Source: Aeromonas eucrenophila (GTDB taxonomy: Bacteria > Pseudomonadota > Gammaproteobacteria > Enterobacterales > Aeromonadaceae). From it: DNA of 64,000 nucleotides. Where the stretch lies: the NCBI RefSeq assembly GCF_000819865.1, contig NZ_CDDF01000001.1, forward strand, positions 1-64,000, read 5' to 3'. The notes below the pieces were generated by a model. The model saw only the letters and a program-made list of their open reading frames with translations, was not told where the DNA came from and did not search any database. Positions 55,901 through 61,913 of this stretch are shown here, in pieces; the first letter of the stretch is position 1, and each line of letters starts with the position of its first letter. Both the position numbers and the translations under genes were made by a program.

Positions 55901-57169
55901 AACGGCGGCGCCCTGAGCGACACCGATGTGCTGCCCATCGAGGTGCAACCGGTCAACGATGCCCCGATCAACCAGGTGCCGGACGCCATGCAAGTGAAGG
56001 AGGACGGTTCTCTGTCCCTGTCCGGCATCAGCGTCAAGGACGTGGACGCCGGCAGTGCGCCCCTGTCCATGGTGCTGCGGGTCGAGCACGGGGTGCTGAC
56101 CCTGCTCGGGGCGGCGGGCGCCGTCAATGTGCAGGGGGCGGGGACCAATGTGATCACCCTGGTGGGGTCGCTCGATGATCTCAACGCGCTCATCAATGGC
56201 AACCTGCACTACGAGCCGGCCAAGGACTTCTGGGGTCAGGACAACCTGACCATCACCACCTCGGATCAGGGCAACACGGGCGCTGGTGGCGTGTTGACCG
56301 ATAGCTCCACCGTTGGCATCCAGGTCACCGCCGATGCGGACGATCCGCTCTTGAGCCTGGGGACCCACGACATCCATGCCCTGCAAGGGGCCTGGGTGCC
56401 GCTCAATCTCAGTGCCAGTGTGGTCAATCCGGAAACCGGCGAGCTTTCGGTGCGGATCCAGAATCTGGGCAGTGCCCAGGTGGTGGATGAGCACGGCCAG
56501 AGCGTAGGCCATGCCGACGGCACTGACTGGCTGCTGCCCATGGATCAGTCGGTACCGCTCTACCTGAGCGGCCTGACTCCGGGGGATCACGCCCTGATCC
56601 TGACGGCCGAGTCGAGCGCGGGTGGCAATGTCCTCAGCTCGGCCCAGGAGACCCTCAACATCCATAGCCAGAGCGGTCATGACTTGCTGGGCACGGCTCA
56701 GGCGGACTGGTTGTTTGGCTCAAGCGGTGACGACAGGATCCTGGGCGGGCTGGGGGATGACGTGCTGCGCGGTGGCCAAGGCAACGACACCCTGACCGGC
56801 GGCGACGGCAGCGATCTCTTCGTGTGGGGCAGCGGTGATGAGGGGACGGCGGGGCAACCGGCCATCGACACCATCACCGACTTCCAGCCGGCCCAGGGGG
56901 ACAGGATCGATCTGGCGGACCTGCTCAAGGGGGTGACCGACAACAGCGTGGATGGCTTGCTCAATCACCTCTCCGCCTCTGTCACCGCCGGCAGCGGCGG
57001 CCTGAGCGATGTCAGCCTGTCGGTGTCGCCGGCGGGGGATGGTCATGTCACCCAGCAGATCACCCTGAAGGACGTGGATCTCAGTGGCTGGAACCTGAGC
57101 GGCTCCTCCTCCCACGACATACTGCAGTCCATGCTGGATCAGCACAGCCTGATCATCCAGCACCCTTGA
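43943..57169 (+). CDS. giant LapA-like RTX adhesin, type I secreted
   Basis: About 4,408 residues. The start at 43943 has GGAGGA at ideal distance; an upstream in-frame ATG at 43910 does not. Residues 1-130 form a retention module (IEKPTLITELEGAVFVMD) with TAAG at 102-105, the di-alanine site type that LapG proteases cut to release LapA-family adhesins. Ig-like repeats fill about 160-465. About 13 modules of roughly 145 residues (T1SS-143 type, many with DSDGD and ending in IxDG) fill about 465-2340. Further extracellular modules with EDxxL and DGSE motifs follow to about 3750, then three 127-residue repeats at about 3750-4130. The end has RTX nonapeptides (GGLGDDVLRGGQGNDTLTGG near 4265) and a C-terminal secretion signal of the VCA0849 type. 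Only one cysteine is seen in the N-terminal part. No lapBCE, lapD or lapG gene lies in this window. The expected job is surface attachment and biofilm formation. Confidence 0.93.
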   Translation: MAELRIEKPTLITELEGAVFVMDADGSLHRAVVGMQLQPGERLLADSDGRFELADPADEANASDRLELAQLQPDPQQLDPELASLQEAIRQGADPTELFAETAAGNPGAGTAGGVVGSSVGGFVVVDLNNDFTLVEAGFDTDHQASLQGNDEPYVEDQDQQAYITITEPQTLDNIINADEAAGVIIRGTVQDVEVGQTVTVTLTDQDGNRLTTTTVVLPGFVWEANFGDVTGKLVDGPLTIQADTQDAAGNRASDLGQTLLDTITSITLDLSDESDTGASQVDDLTCDTTPLLQGKGEPGATVTLSLGGAVLAVLTVDGNGNWQYQIPSDMADGAYDFRVDSVDIAGNRASDTLTVTVDTKAGIDIDDLDTNRILGHDNVTLSGTSTQVEAGQSVIVTLIGQNGQTLYSGTALVGSDGRWQLSGLDLSTISGPYEVRAEVTDLAGNRVSDGAPLIGQSDVLTLSEADLVKGPVSATGSLHTGAGMDGNLQVSFGADQSALEQLGLSSHGSALSYQISGQTLSASAGGITVFTLTLSNDGSYRIVWNQSLDHGQDSLSLPFSLEYRDSDGDLVHANLNVNLVDSTPPGFVLSPITLTEDAFTNARVVVGQSNFVVGHQADPLLADSVAFADQANTLARLNGSGLSSDGHVLTFEFTGDRLLTGFYLDDQGKRVEVIKAELSASQSGSDIDGNVTVSLNGPLDHQGSDNLSLGLTVSAKEIDGDETRADLVVSINDGTDPSLGIDGGISLQEGAAGQTMDGQLPVNVGSDRLVSLNFEASQPGLDGLTSGGKATSYQVNGNQITLLDAAGKVILTVTLDLDGKYHLQLDGVLDQPLDSNSVNLGLQVQGTDFDGDQSNLGTLNIAITDGALPSVDAVTLNLVEDSDWSAAQSLSGDLNITAGTDPLVNISFDASQPGLQGLTSGGQPVVISVSGNSISGTVNGQNVFTLTLDQRGHYVFTLNQPLGQGSADSLLKAGFTLTDSDGDKVSSSLTVAIGDGANPVINGVTGTEMTEFNQGTGAQISHMSFTVSHGSDALDGNSLKFDLAAIQQSLNGKYSSHGSPVTFSLDPNGDLVGTSADGREILRAELSLIDNNGNWSVTSKVVLSGELDHQGNESLDLPLTVTLTDKDGDSASTQLPLVIKDGNAPNFVAGSGVELSESRLDGSNSLTEVGHFTLDAGSDRVSQVSFADTASQPPLMALGQQVQYELVDGDPSIPGNQILKGYVEVNGVRVEVLEVELSGTLDNAASNGFDYKVTLYQGVHQSGGDGKTSLPLKLDIIDSDKGGGNNDSVTGTLDISITEGTRPTVNGVTIDSVTLSEGRFDGAATGATADDQAISGKVTVQAYSDPIVDVRLTLSGQVMDASGNPVTHNGEALTWQEVPGSNGHSFQAVTANGTLVLSVTLPNVPSNIAAHTTVSFDYLVTVHTSLDHGANDRLDISVGMQVTDSDGTVNDGTTTVHVTDAADPNLGTDTGIHLKEGGASQSLDGQLPVNVGSDRLVSLNFEASQPGLDGLTSGGKATSYQVNGNQITLHDVAGKVILTVTLDLDGKYHLQLDGVLDQPLDSNSVNLGLQVQGTDFDGDQSNLGTLNIAITDGALPSVDAVSISLTEDSDWSAGQSLSGDLNITAGTDPLVNISFDASQPGLQGLTSGGQPVVISVSGNSISGTVNGQNVFTLTLDQRGHYVFTLNQPLDQGSADSLLKAGFTLTDSDGDKVSSSLSVSVGDGANPVISAVTGTEMTEANQGAKDVVSHMSFTVSHGADALDATSLKFDIGAIQQSLDGKYSSHGSPVTFTLDADGSLVGTSADGREVLRAELDLVDNNGNWSVTAKVTLSGELDHQGNESLDLPLTVTLTDKDGDSVSTDLPLVIKDGNAPGFVAGSGVSLDEGNLDGSNTLTGTGHFTVDAGSDRVSEVSFADIAEQPALTALGQSVKYELVDGDASIPGNQILKGYVEVNGQRVEVLQVEISGKLDNAANNGFDYKVTLFEGVHQANGSSTTDLPFKINVVDSDKGAGNNDSTSGTLNVSIGEGNNPTITLTGVTLKEGRFDGAASGATGDDQHATGHLTITADSDPVVDVRLTLSGQVLDASGNPITHNGEVLTWQEVPGSNGHSFQAISQSGTLVLTVTLPNVPGRIEAHTDATLDYQVTVHTNLDHGASDNLNLSLPVQVTDSDGSVINGSTNVVITDAADPLISNIESVRVEEADLDASNTQHPGTTPTENGEAAGGKVTIGAGSDRVASLELDVAAFNQANHLTSGGKEITLAAHSPGWYLASAEGGKPVFWIHLDVNGSYSFHLVGQLDHGAQGKDELGIEIPLYVTDHDGDRSPNVTVEVQVQDDMPIGTSLAHNLSETGSVVNGDLLPPANEGADGARVASVTVNGEVHAINGSLTLDVMSPDGKQVMGSLTIGQDGNYSFTPRPGFDHDAASLTQRITAQIVDGDGDTAESTLTLNLEDEAVRFTVNGATGQEDQGAQDPSQGIAINMQLDIGDFDRGEHVDQLLIQAPANAHGTFYYNGVALTTTADGKWFIVPPEAMVTSDNVHYSTSGLTFVPADDWSSWSNNKQPLHFQVQVEVGVTEGTPPPAITGDLAITVQGIADKPEWDANSTHQHYSIDEDGNGIALNVQANLTDTDGSETLSYQIRWASGQGNLTLNGQELKPDANGIYTVSAGDINKINVVPGKDYSGDIKLSITPVSTEKTPVVSGQEKALGDSIELVINVNPQADDAKLTVREIQGKEDTLLNLGSKIVLSHLGDTADGSEQMFVRISGLPAGATLLLGGVAVAMDANGYYEVPYDRINELQLQPPKDSNVDFELTIKGVVKDTATLTDANGQTHVVVNEKETGSQSLHVDLVGVVDAPHFDLTSTGWTPEGSGYSITIDEDGKAPLNFKLESGETTGDGSESLNLVLEGLPEGAKVFDNNGNEVTLTFAGLDARGNPLYQVNVSSLGHLQIQPPPNSTADIHLIGHVVVTENDGDHKSFDVPLTIKVEPEIDASNYDKTSHGLEDQYVVLDWHPTLTDGAEQVTHLSLSGIEPGYEIWIRVGGVETQLSVNGGVVDLSDADLQSLLSGGQLLVRAPEDSDKDTHIQSHVTVTQHDVDSGAMAQKVIDGNLHVDIQAVVEPDGNLVQTGGALESPDGHDIPLNGVFAFEDLDPSSVETIDYLVISDLPPGFVVIGGINDGYGNWTVPHDALGSYALRSPDGFTGTVNFKVSAQVVDLSDDGDVSASVRKDLNASADFHAATHSGQIAADVTFDNVQHITGVEDHSVDFGNQLKSMITLGTADIGDDELSIVITGLPPGVSVQGLTFDFVNGEYLIKLPGGLGDLDKLTLSLPEDYAGDDLSLHVRLVNTDTLSGDTKTADQDIRLSITPEVDVNGGNDGMPSLQLDVKDVNGDGQPDNLEDTEIHLDLSVKLADISPSVTNGGLETVERVTVTVDAKYGHFLDANGNPVQSLVVDANGLKDLVFIPKEHFSSQVPLDVTVDILDTATTGTDTGSWSGQVGFEVKPVNDPAKITVHDVQGGEDGSVNLGGVGAELIDTDGSEQIVGLQITGVPDGFTLSAPAVNNGNGVWQIPVGTDFSTLTLIPPADFSGSVDLTLTAYTLDNGLSVPQDTSGNFTVTVNPVGDVIIADMQDKASGTEGDVIKLNLGLETRDTQATGGSAGNVHENKPEQVQVTIQGVPDGAEIKLPNGVTGSVANLGGGVWKVITDGTKLGTIELVTNDANGALDLKVTAQSLDNGALGPEVNGTIHVDVSPVNDAPINVLPTDPQVAQEDQPFVIQGLQVKDVDAGSGDMKVTLSVEHGTLNLPSGSGVTVVGNGSGSLVLTGSLDAINALLNGGLTYQGNPDYHGGDNLTMVTNDNGNTGSGGALSDTDVLPIEVQPVNDAPVNVLPSDPQVAQEDHPFVINGLQVKDVDADGGAIEVTLSVEHGTLNLPAGSGVTVTGNGTGSLVLSGSQDAINALLSGGVTYQGEQDFNGQDALTMVTNDNGNTGNGGALSDTDVLPIEVQPVNDAPINQVPDAMQVKEDGSLSLSGISVKDVDAGSAPLSMVLRVEHGVLTLLGAAGAVNVQGAGTNVITLVGSLDDLNALINGNLHYEPAKDFWGQDNLTITTSDQGNTGAGGVLTDSSTVGIQVTADADDPLLSLGTHDIHALQGAWVPLNLSASVVNPETGELSVRIQNLGSAQVVDEHGQSVGHADGTDWLLPMDQSVPLYLSGLTPGDHALILTAESSAGGNVLSSAQETLNIHSQSGHDLLGTAQADWLFGSSGDDRILGGLGDDVLRGGQGNDTLTGGDGSDLFVWGSGDEGTAGQPAIDTITDFQPAQGDRIDLADLLKGVTDNSVDGLLNHLSASVTAGSGGLSDVSLSVSPAGDGHVTQQITLKDVDLSGWNLSGSSSHDILQSMLDQHSLIIQHP
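46151..50510 (+). repeat. tandem duplication of a five-module block inside the adhesin gene
   Basis: Block A (46151-48331) and block B (48332 to about 50505) align with a constant offset of 2,181 bases, 727 codons, which is five modules of about 145 residues. Checks at four anchors (46151/48332, 46223/48404, 46621/48802 and the ATGACCGAG stretch) give the same offset. Identity is uneven: the run from 46621 differs from its partner at only about three positions over about 265 bases, while other modules differ clearly. Confidence 0.88.
55191..56333 (+). repeat. three 381-base (127-codon) tandem repeats in the adhesin gene
   Basis: The phrase PVNDAP recurs at 55191, 55572 and 55953, an exact 381-base period. 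Copies 1 and 2 are very similar (QVAQED-PFVI-GLQVKDVDA, then TMVTNDNGNTG). Copy 3 is more diverged. These are cadherin-like stalk modules. Confidence 0.9.
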
Positions 57170-57184
57170 TAGAGAGGGGCAGAT

Positions 57185-57219
57185 AAAAAGAGCCGGCAAT
57201 TGCCGGCTCTTTTTTTTTT
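57185..57219 (+). terminator. intrinsic terminator of the adhesin gene
   Basis: AGAGCCGGC, loop AATT, GCCGGCTCT is followed by a run of about ten T, 20 bases after the stop. The A-run on the other side makes it bidirectional. Confidence 0.93.
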
Positions 57220-57388
57220 CTGCGCGATTGTTTTTAGGTTATGTCGTCATTCATTGCTGATATAGACGGTTACCTGTTCTGGATTGAAGGTTGGCAGTGT
57301 TTATCCCTTATGCTCAGCGACTGAGCCAGCGGATGGAGCTGGTGTTCACAAGGGGGCAGGTGTGCTCAGCTCGCCTTAGCCCTACCCG

Positions 57389-58591
57389 TCAGGCCAGCGC
57401 CTGGGCCAGCAGATGGATGGGGTGCTCGCAACGGAACGGCGTGCTCATCTCGATCTGCCACTTGCAGGTCTCGCAGTCGGTGATGACCAGATCAGGCTTG
57501 AGGCGGTTTATCTGATCAAAGAGACCTTCGCCTATGTCCTGACTGGTCTGGTAGTTCTCCGACTTGAAGCCGTAGGTGCCGGCGATGCCGCAGCACTGGG
57601 AGTCCAGTACCGTCACCTTGACCCCGGGAATGGCCCGCAGCAGCTCGAGCGTGTAGATGACGCCCCCCATCTTCTCCAGGTGGCAGGGGGTGTGGTAGGC
57701 AATGTGCAAGCCCAGCGGCTTCATGGCCGGTTTGTTGCCACGATAGAACTCGTTCCACAGGAAGCGGGTCACCAGGGAGATGCGATCCCGCACCCTGTGG
57801 TTGTCCTGCTCCAGCAGGTGGGGGTATTCGTCTCTCAGGGTGAAGCCGCAGGTGGAGGAGGTGGCCAACAGCGGCATCTCGTTACCGAGCAGGCTGTTCT
57901 CCATCTGTTTGATATTGAACGCTGCCTGCTGCTTGGCCTTGTCCATGAAGCCGTTGGCGATGAGCGGCACGCCGCAGCACTTCTCCCGCGCAAGCAGTTG
58001 CACGCCGATATTCATGGCGTTGAGCACCTGCACCAGCTCCTTGCCGAGCTGCGGATGGTTGTAGTTGACGTAGCAGCCGTGGAAGTAGGCTATCTGGCGC
58101 TTGTAGCTGGACTGGTTAGCCTTCTGCTTCTTGTACCAGCCGCGGAAGGTGCCCTGGGAGTACTTGGGCAGATCGCGGTGGGAGGAGACGCCGAGGGCCT
58201 TGTCCAGCACCAGCTTCATGGGCTTGAGGCCGGTGGTGAAGTTGACCACGGGCGCCATCAGGGTGGACATGCCGCCCATCAGATCCGTGTGGGAGAGCAC
58301 GAACTCGCGGATCCCAGGCTTGAAGCCGCCGTACTTGTGCTTGGCCTTGGCGATGATGTCACCGATGCGCACCCCGCTCGGGCAGGCCACCTCACAGCGC
58401 TTGCAGTTGGTGCAGTGCTTGAGGGCGCTGTCGAACAGCTCGGGGCTCTTGATGCGCAGCCGCTCCCCGTCGGGGCCGGCCTGTTTGGGGCCAGGGTAGG
58501 CGGGGTTGGCCTTGGCCACCGGGCAGTAGGCGGTGCAGACGGTGCATTTGATGCACTGATCGAAGGTTTGGTTGGCGTGATCCAGTAGCAT
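57389..58591 (-). CDS. glpC: anaerobic glycerol-3-phosphate dehydrogenase subunit C
   Basis: A 400-residue membrane-associated iron-sulfur subunit that links GlpAB to menaquinone. Two [4Fe-4S] motifs at the N-terminus: CIKCTVCTAYCP near 13-24 and CTNCKRCEVACP near 60-71. Two CCG-type domains follow, with FHGCYVNYNHP, EKCCGVPL, YHTPCH and DSQCCGIAGTYG. Length and order fit GlpC. The start has a GGAGGAG ribosome site. It is the last gene of the operon, 103 bases after glpB. Confidence 0.96.
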   Translation of the reverse strand: MLLDHANQTFDQCIKCTVCTAYCPVAKANPAYPGPKQAGPDGERLRIKSPELFDSALKHCTNCKRCEVACPSGVRIGDIIAKAKHKYGGFKPGIREFVLSHTDLMGGMSTLMAPVVNFTTGLKPMKLVLDKALGVSSHRDLPKYSQGTFRGWYKKQKANQSSYKRQIAYFHGCYVNYNHPQLGKELVQVLNAMNIGVQLLAREKCCGVPLIANGFMDKAKQQAAFNIKQMENSLLGNEMPLLATSSTCGFTLRDEYPHLLEQDNHRVRDRISLVTRFLWNEFYRGNKPAMKPLGLHIAYHTPCHLEKMGGVIYTLELLRAIPGVKVTVLDSQCCGIAGTYGFKSENYQTSQDIGEGLFDQINRLKPDLVITDCETCKWQIEMSTPFRCEHPIHLLAQALA

Positions 58592-58649
58592 GATTTACTC
58601 CTCCCTGGCCGGATTGAAAGCACAAGAGACGCGGCAATAGGATGATCTG

Positions 58650-58669
58650 GCGGACAGTCGACTGTCCGC
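58650..58669. repeat. perfect 20-bp palindrome between glpB and glpC
   Basis: GCGGACAGTCGACTGTCCGC is fully self-complementary. As RNA it would form an eight-pair hairpin in the 103-base gap, with no T-run behind it. It may protect or process the transcript, or bind a dimeric protein. Confidence 0.7.
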
Positions 58670-58694
58670 AGTGGCATAGGGCAGGGCAGTCATC

Positions 58695-59972
58695 TCAGAC
58701 CCCCGCCAGAATATGACCGGCGGCCTGCCAGCCGGTGGCGACGGCGACCCCGGAGCCCGACCCTTCGCGCACTGGGTCGTAGTGCGCGAGCACGCTGCCG
58801 GCCCCATAGAGGTTGACGAGGGGCTTGCCGCCGCGCAGCACCCGCAACTGCGCGTCCGTCTTGACCCCGAAGCCCAGGAAGGGGTGGTGGTCGAACAGGC
58901 GGCGACCGGCCCAGGCGTCGCGCTCCGGCAGGCTCAGCACGTCGGCGTCGAAGATGGGCTCGCGAATGCCACCGAGGCGCGATTCGAGCCCCCGGCTGAA
59001 GAAGCTGCCGGAGGCGAGCACGAAGTGTTCTGCCTCGAACAGCTGATCGTCGCCGTTCTGGCTATGAACCCCGATCACCCTATCTCCCTCATAGCGGGCG
59101 CCCAGCACCCGCTCGCTGGTGAGGAAGGTGCCACCGAGGGCCAGGAAGCGGCGCTTGAGCGCCTCCTGCATCCGCATGCCGATCAGCGACGGCGGCATGG
59201 TGGCGACTTCGCGAATGGTGCAGCCGGTGCGTTTCTCGAGCTCGGCGAGGCGTGGGCCGACCAGCCCCAGGGAGAGGCAGGCGGGTAGCACTATGTGGCG
59301 GCACTCCGGCTCGCCGCATTCACGCACCATGCGGGCTATCTCGCGGGCCAGATCAGCCAGCAGATCGGGCTGGTCGCCCTTTTGTTTGTCAAACAGGCGG
59401 GCTATGTCGGCGGAGCGAAACTCGTGGGGATTGCGGCTGAACTCGGCCAGCTGGGGCAGCCGGATCTCGCCGGTCAGGATCCGGCAGTGGGCGAAGCGAG
59501 GCTGAATCGCCAGATTGGCCGCCGCCAGCGCCGGGTGAAAATCGCGAAAACCTTCCAGAGTCGCCAGCAGCAGGCTGTTGGGGACAGGGGCATCGGTGAC
59601 GCAGGCACAGGTATCGGGGGAGAGCCAGGTGGCCTTCAGGGTACCGATGGGGGTCAGCCGCTGGTGGTTGTGCTCCTGGCGAAACAGGGCCAGTCCCTCC
59701 AGGGCGCAGTGGCGCTGCAGATCCGCGAGGCTCGCTGCTATGTTGGCGAGCCCGACCTTGGCGTAGGGATGATCAGGGTGCGCGGCCAGGAAGGCGGGCA
59801 GGGCGGTGCGGGGATCCCCGGGACCGTCCAGCAGATCGACCGAGCCGGAGGAGAAGTGAAGCGCGCTCTGGCCCGAGGCCATCAGCAGGGTGCGCTGGCC
59901 CGCCTCGGCCAGACGCAGCGCCGCCGACAGCCCCGCCATGCCACCACCGATAACGATGTTGTCGAATTTCAT
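58695..59972 (-). CDS. glpB: anaerobic glycerol-3-phosphate dehydrogenase subunit B
   Basis: A 425-residue flavoprotein subunit. The dinucleotide motif GGGMAGLSAALRLAEAG is at residues 9-25, and the C-terminal GSGSGVAVATGWQAAGHIL is characteristic of GlpB. With GlpA it oxidises glycerol-3-phosphate to dihydroxyacetone phosphate when oxygen is absent. I chose the ATG at 59972, which overlaps the glpA stop as ATGA and has GGAGAG upstream. The longer open frame before it is inside glpA. Confidence 0.95.
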   Translation of the reverse strand: MKFDNIVIGGGMAGLSAALRLAEAGQRTLLMASGQSALHFSSGSVDLLDGPGDPRTALPAFLAAHPDHPYAKVGLANIAASLADLQRHCALEGLALFRQEHNHQRLTPIGTLKATWLSPDTCACVTDAPVPNSLLLATLEGFRDFHPALAAANLAIQPRFAHCRILTGEIRLPQLAEFSRNPHEFRSADIARLFDKQKGDQPDLLADLAREIARMVRECGEPECRHIVLPACLSLGLVGPRLAELEKRTGCTIREVATMPPSLIGMRMQEALKRRFLALGGTFLTSERVLGARYEGDRVIGVHSQNGDDQLFEAEHFVLASGSFFSRGLESRLGGIREPIFDADVLSLPERDAWAGRRLFDHHPFLGFGVKTDAQLRVLRGGKPLVNLYGAGSVLAHYDPVREGSGSGVAVATGWQAAGHILAGV

Positions 59973-61639
59973 GATGGCTCTCCTTGAGTCGATGATACGG
60001 GCTCGGTGCCGGTCTCCGGGGTGGCGGCAACCAGCTGGGGCGCCGTCCATTCGCCGAGGCCAAACAGCCCCTCGTAGATCCAGTAGGTAAATTCGGTCTC
60101 CCGCAGGGCATCCCCCCAGAGCACGGGGCGGGTCCCCTTGTGGCGCTCCTCCAGGAACTGGCGCAGCATGACACAAGCCTCGCGGCCGTCGGCCTTGCCG
60201 TACTCCTGCATCAGGCCGGCGGCGCGGTAGGCGCACAGCTCTCCCTGACAGGGGCCCATGCCGAGTCGGGTGCGGCGGCGCAGATCCACCAGGTTGTCCA
60301 CGTCCAGCTCCCGCAGGGCGTATTCGATTTCGCCCGCGGTCACCATCTCGCACTCGCAGATGAGGGCGTTGGCCTTGGGGTTATCCCGGAAAAACGCGAT
60401 GACCCGCTCGCCGTGACGATACTGGGCCGAGCCTTCGACCGGGACGCTGAGGCCGGGGGCGGAGACCTTCTCCGGCTCCCGGGAACCCGGCAAGGAGAGC
60501 TCGGCGGTGCGGCAGGGCCGGCTGTTGCCAAGCTTGTTGGCGATGAGATCCGTGGCCCACTCGGCCATCAGCCGGTAGGTCATCAGCTTACCGCCGGTGA
60601 TGGTGTTGAAACCCTTGAGGCCGTCCCGCTCTGCGTGATCCAGCAGCACTATGCCGCGGCTGATGTTGCGGCCGGTCTCGTCGCCGTCTACCGCCACCAG
60701 CGGGCGAACCCCGGCGTAGGCGCGCAGCAGGCGGGTGCGGGCCATGATGGGGGCGAGCTTGATCCCCTCGCGCAGCAGCACCTCGACCTCCTGGGGATCC
60801 ACGCTCAGCTGATCGATCTTGTGGTAATCGATGCGGCTCGAGGTGGTGCCGATGAGGGAGATGGTGTCGCCCGGCACCAGAATGTCCGCATCCGCCGGTT
60901 TGCGGGCGCGGTTGAGCACCATCTGGTTGATGCGGTAATCCATGATGAGCAGGGAGCCCTTGGCCGGGAACATGCGGATGCCGAGATCGGCATACTCGCA
61001 GATCTGCTGGCCCCAGATGCCGGCGGCGTTGATCACCTCCTGACACTCCACTTCGAACGCCTCGCCGGTGCGAGTGTTGATGGCCCTGACCCCATGGACC
61101 CTGTCCTGCGTGCGCAAGAGCCCCAGCACCTTGCTGTGGGTGAAGATGCGGGCGCCGTGCTCCTTCGCATCCAGCACGTTGGCGGCGGCGAGGCGGAAAG
61201 GATCGACGGTACCGTCCGGCACCTGAATGGCACCGATCAGGGCCGGGTTCACATTCGGCTCGAGGCGCAGCGCCTCGCGGGGATCCAATTGCCGGGTCGC
61301 GATGCCGGCCTGGGCACAGGCGGCCATGAAGGTGGCTTGAAAGCCGATGTCATCTTCCGGCAGGGTGACGAAGAGGCCGCCGGTGTCCTCGACGCAGTGG
61401 CTGGCGATCCGCTTGAGGATGCGGTTCTCCTGAATGCACTCCCGGGCGGATTCCGGATCCGTCACCGCGTAGCGGGCCCCCGAGTGGAGCAGGCCGTGGT
61501 TGCGGCCCGTGGTGCCTGCGGCGATGTCATCCCGCTCCAGCAGGACGCAGTCGATGCCGCGCAGCGCGCAATCGCGCATGATACCGGCGCCGGTGGCACC
61601 GCCGCCTATGATGACGACTTCCGTGGTTATTCTTTTCAT
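59969..61639 (-). CDS. glpA: anaerobic glycerol-3-phosphate dehydrogenase subunit A
   Basis: A 556-residue catalytic FAD subunit of the respiratory glycerol-3-phosphate dehydrogenase. FAD motif GGGATGAGIMRDCALRG near residue 11, then GRNHGLLHSGARYAVTD, PDGTVDPFRL, MFPAKGSLLIMDYRINQ and RRRTRLGMGPCQGELCAYRAAG (given in pieces), a near-continuous match to E. coli GlpA. A C-terminal BFD-like [2Fe-2S] region has CECEMVTAGE. I took the ATG at 61639; the ATG at 61654 adds five residues and cannot be excluded. It is the first gene of glpABC. Confidence 0.96.
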   Translation of the reverse strand: MKRITTEVVIIGGGATGAGIMRDCALRGIDCVLLERDDIAAGTTGRNHGLLHSGARYAVTDPESARECIQENRILKRIASHCVEDTGGLFVTLPEDDIGFQATFMAACAQAGIATRQLDPREALRLEPNVNPALIGAIQVPDGTVDPFRLAAANVLDAKEHGARIFTHSKVLGLLRTQDRVHGVRAINTRTGEAFEVECQEVINAAGIWGQQICEYADLGIRMFPAKGSLLIMDYRINQMVLNRARKPADADILVPGDTISLIGTTSSRIDYHKIDQLSVDPQEVEVLLREGIKLAPIMARTRLLRAYAGVRPLVAVDGDETGRNISRGIVLLDHAERDGLKGFNTITGGKLMTYRLMAEWATDLIANKLGNSRPCRTAELSLPGSREPEKVSAPGLSVPVEGSAQYRHGERVIAFFRDNPKANALICECEMVTAGEIEYALRELDVDNLVDLRRRTRLGMGPCQGELCAYRAAGLMQEYGKADGREACVMLRQFLEERHKGTRPVLWGDALRETEFTYWIYEGLFGLGEWTAPQLVAATPETGTEPVSSTQGEPS

Positions 61640-61695
61640 TCTTGACCGTCTCATCTCTTCCAGATGGCGCCAGTGTGGCGCCTTCCCGGTCAAAA

Positions 61696-61774
61696 ATGTT
61701 TGATATGGGCCAAGTTAATGTTCGCAAACGCTCACAAATGCCAATCTAATGAACAAAGTGTGATTGTTATCACA
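61696..61774 (-). promoter_or_regulatory. glpABC control region: FNR-like, GlpR-like and CRP sites
   Basis: A perfect CRP site, TGTGATTGTTATCACA, lies at 61759-61774. A GlpR-like sequence, AATGTTCGCAAACGCTCACA, lies at 61717-61736 with an intact ATGTTCG half-site. ATGTTTGATA at 61696-61705 may be another half-site. TTGATATGGGCCAA at 61700-61713 matches the FNR consensus at 8 of 10. All three regulators act on glpACB in E. coli. Confidence 0.7.
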
Positions 61775-61785
61775 GAGGAAGAACG

Positions 61786-61808
61786 GAAAAAGGGGCCCGG
61801 GGCCCCTG
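61786..61808 (-). terminator. intrinsic terminator of ychJ
   Basis: On the minus strand AGGGGCCCC pairs with GGGCCCCT across a very short loop and is followed by TTTTT. It lies between the leftward ychJ gene and the leftward glp promoter region. Confidence 0.75.
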
Positions 61809-61913
61809 TTCTCTGGCGCAATGACGGCCAGTCTGGTTGTTATTTATGCTGTTAAAATCAGTTTTTCATGTCGTTTTCACTGCTACGGGCGGAGTGCCCG
61901 GGATGTCCGTTCA

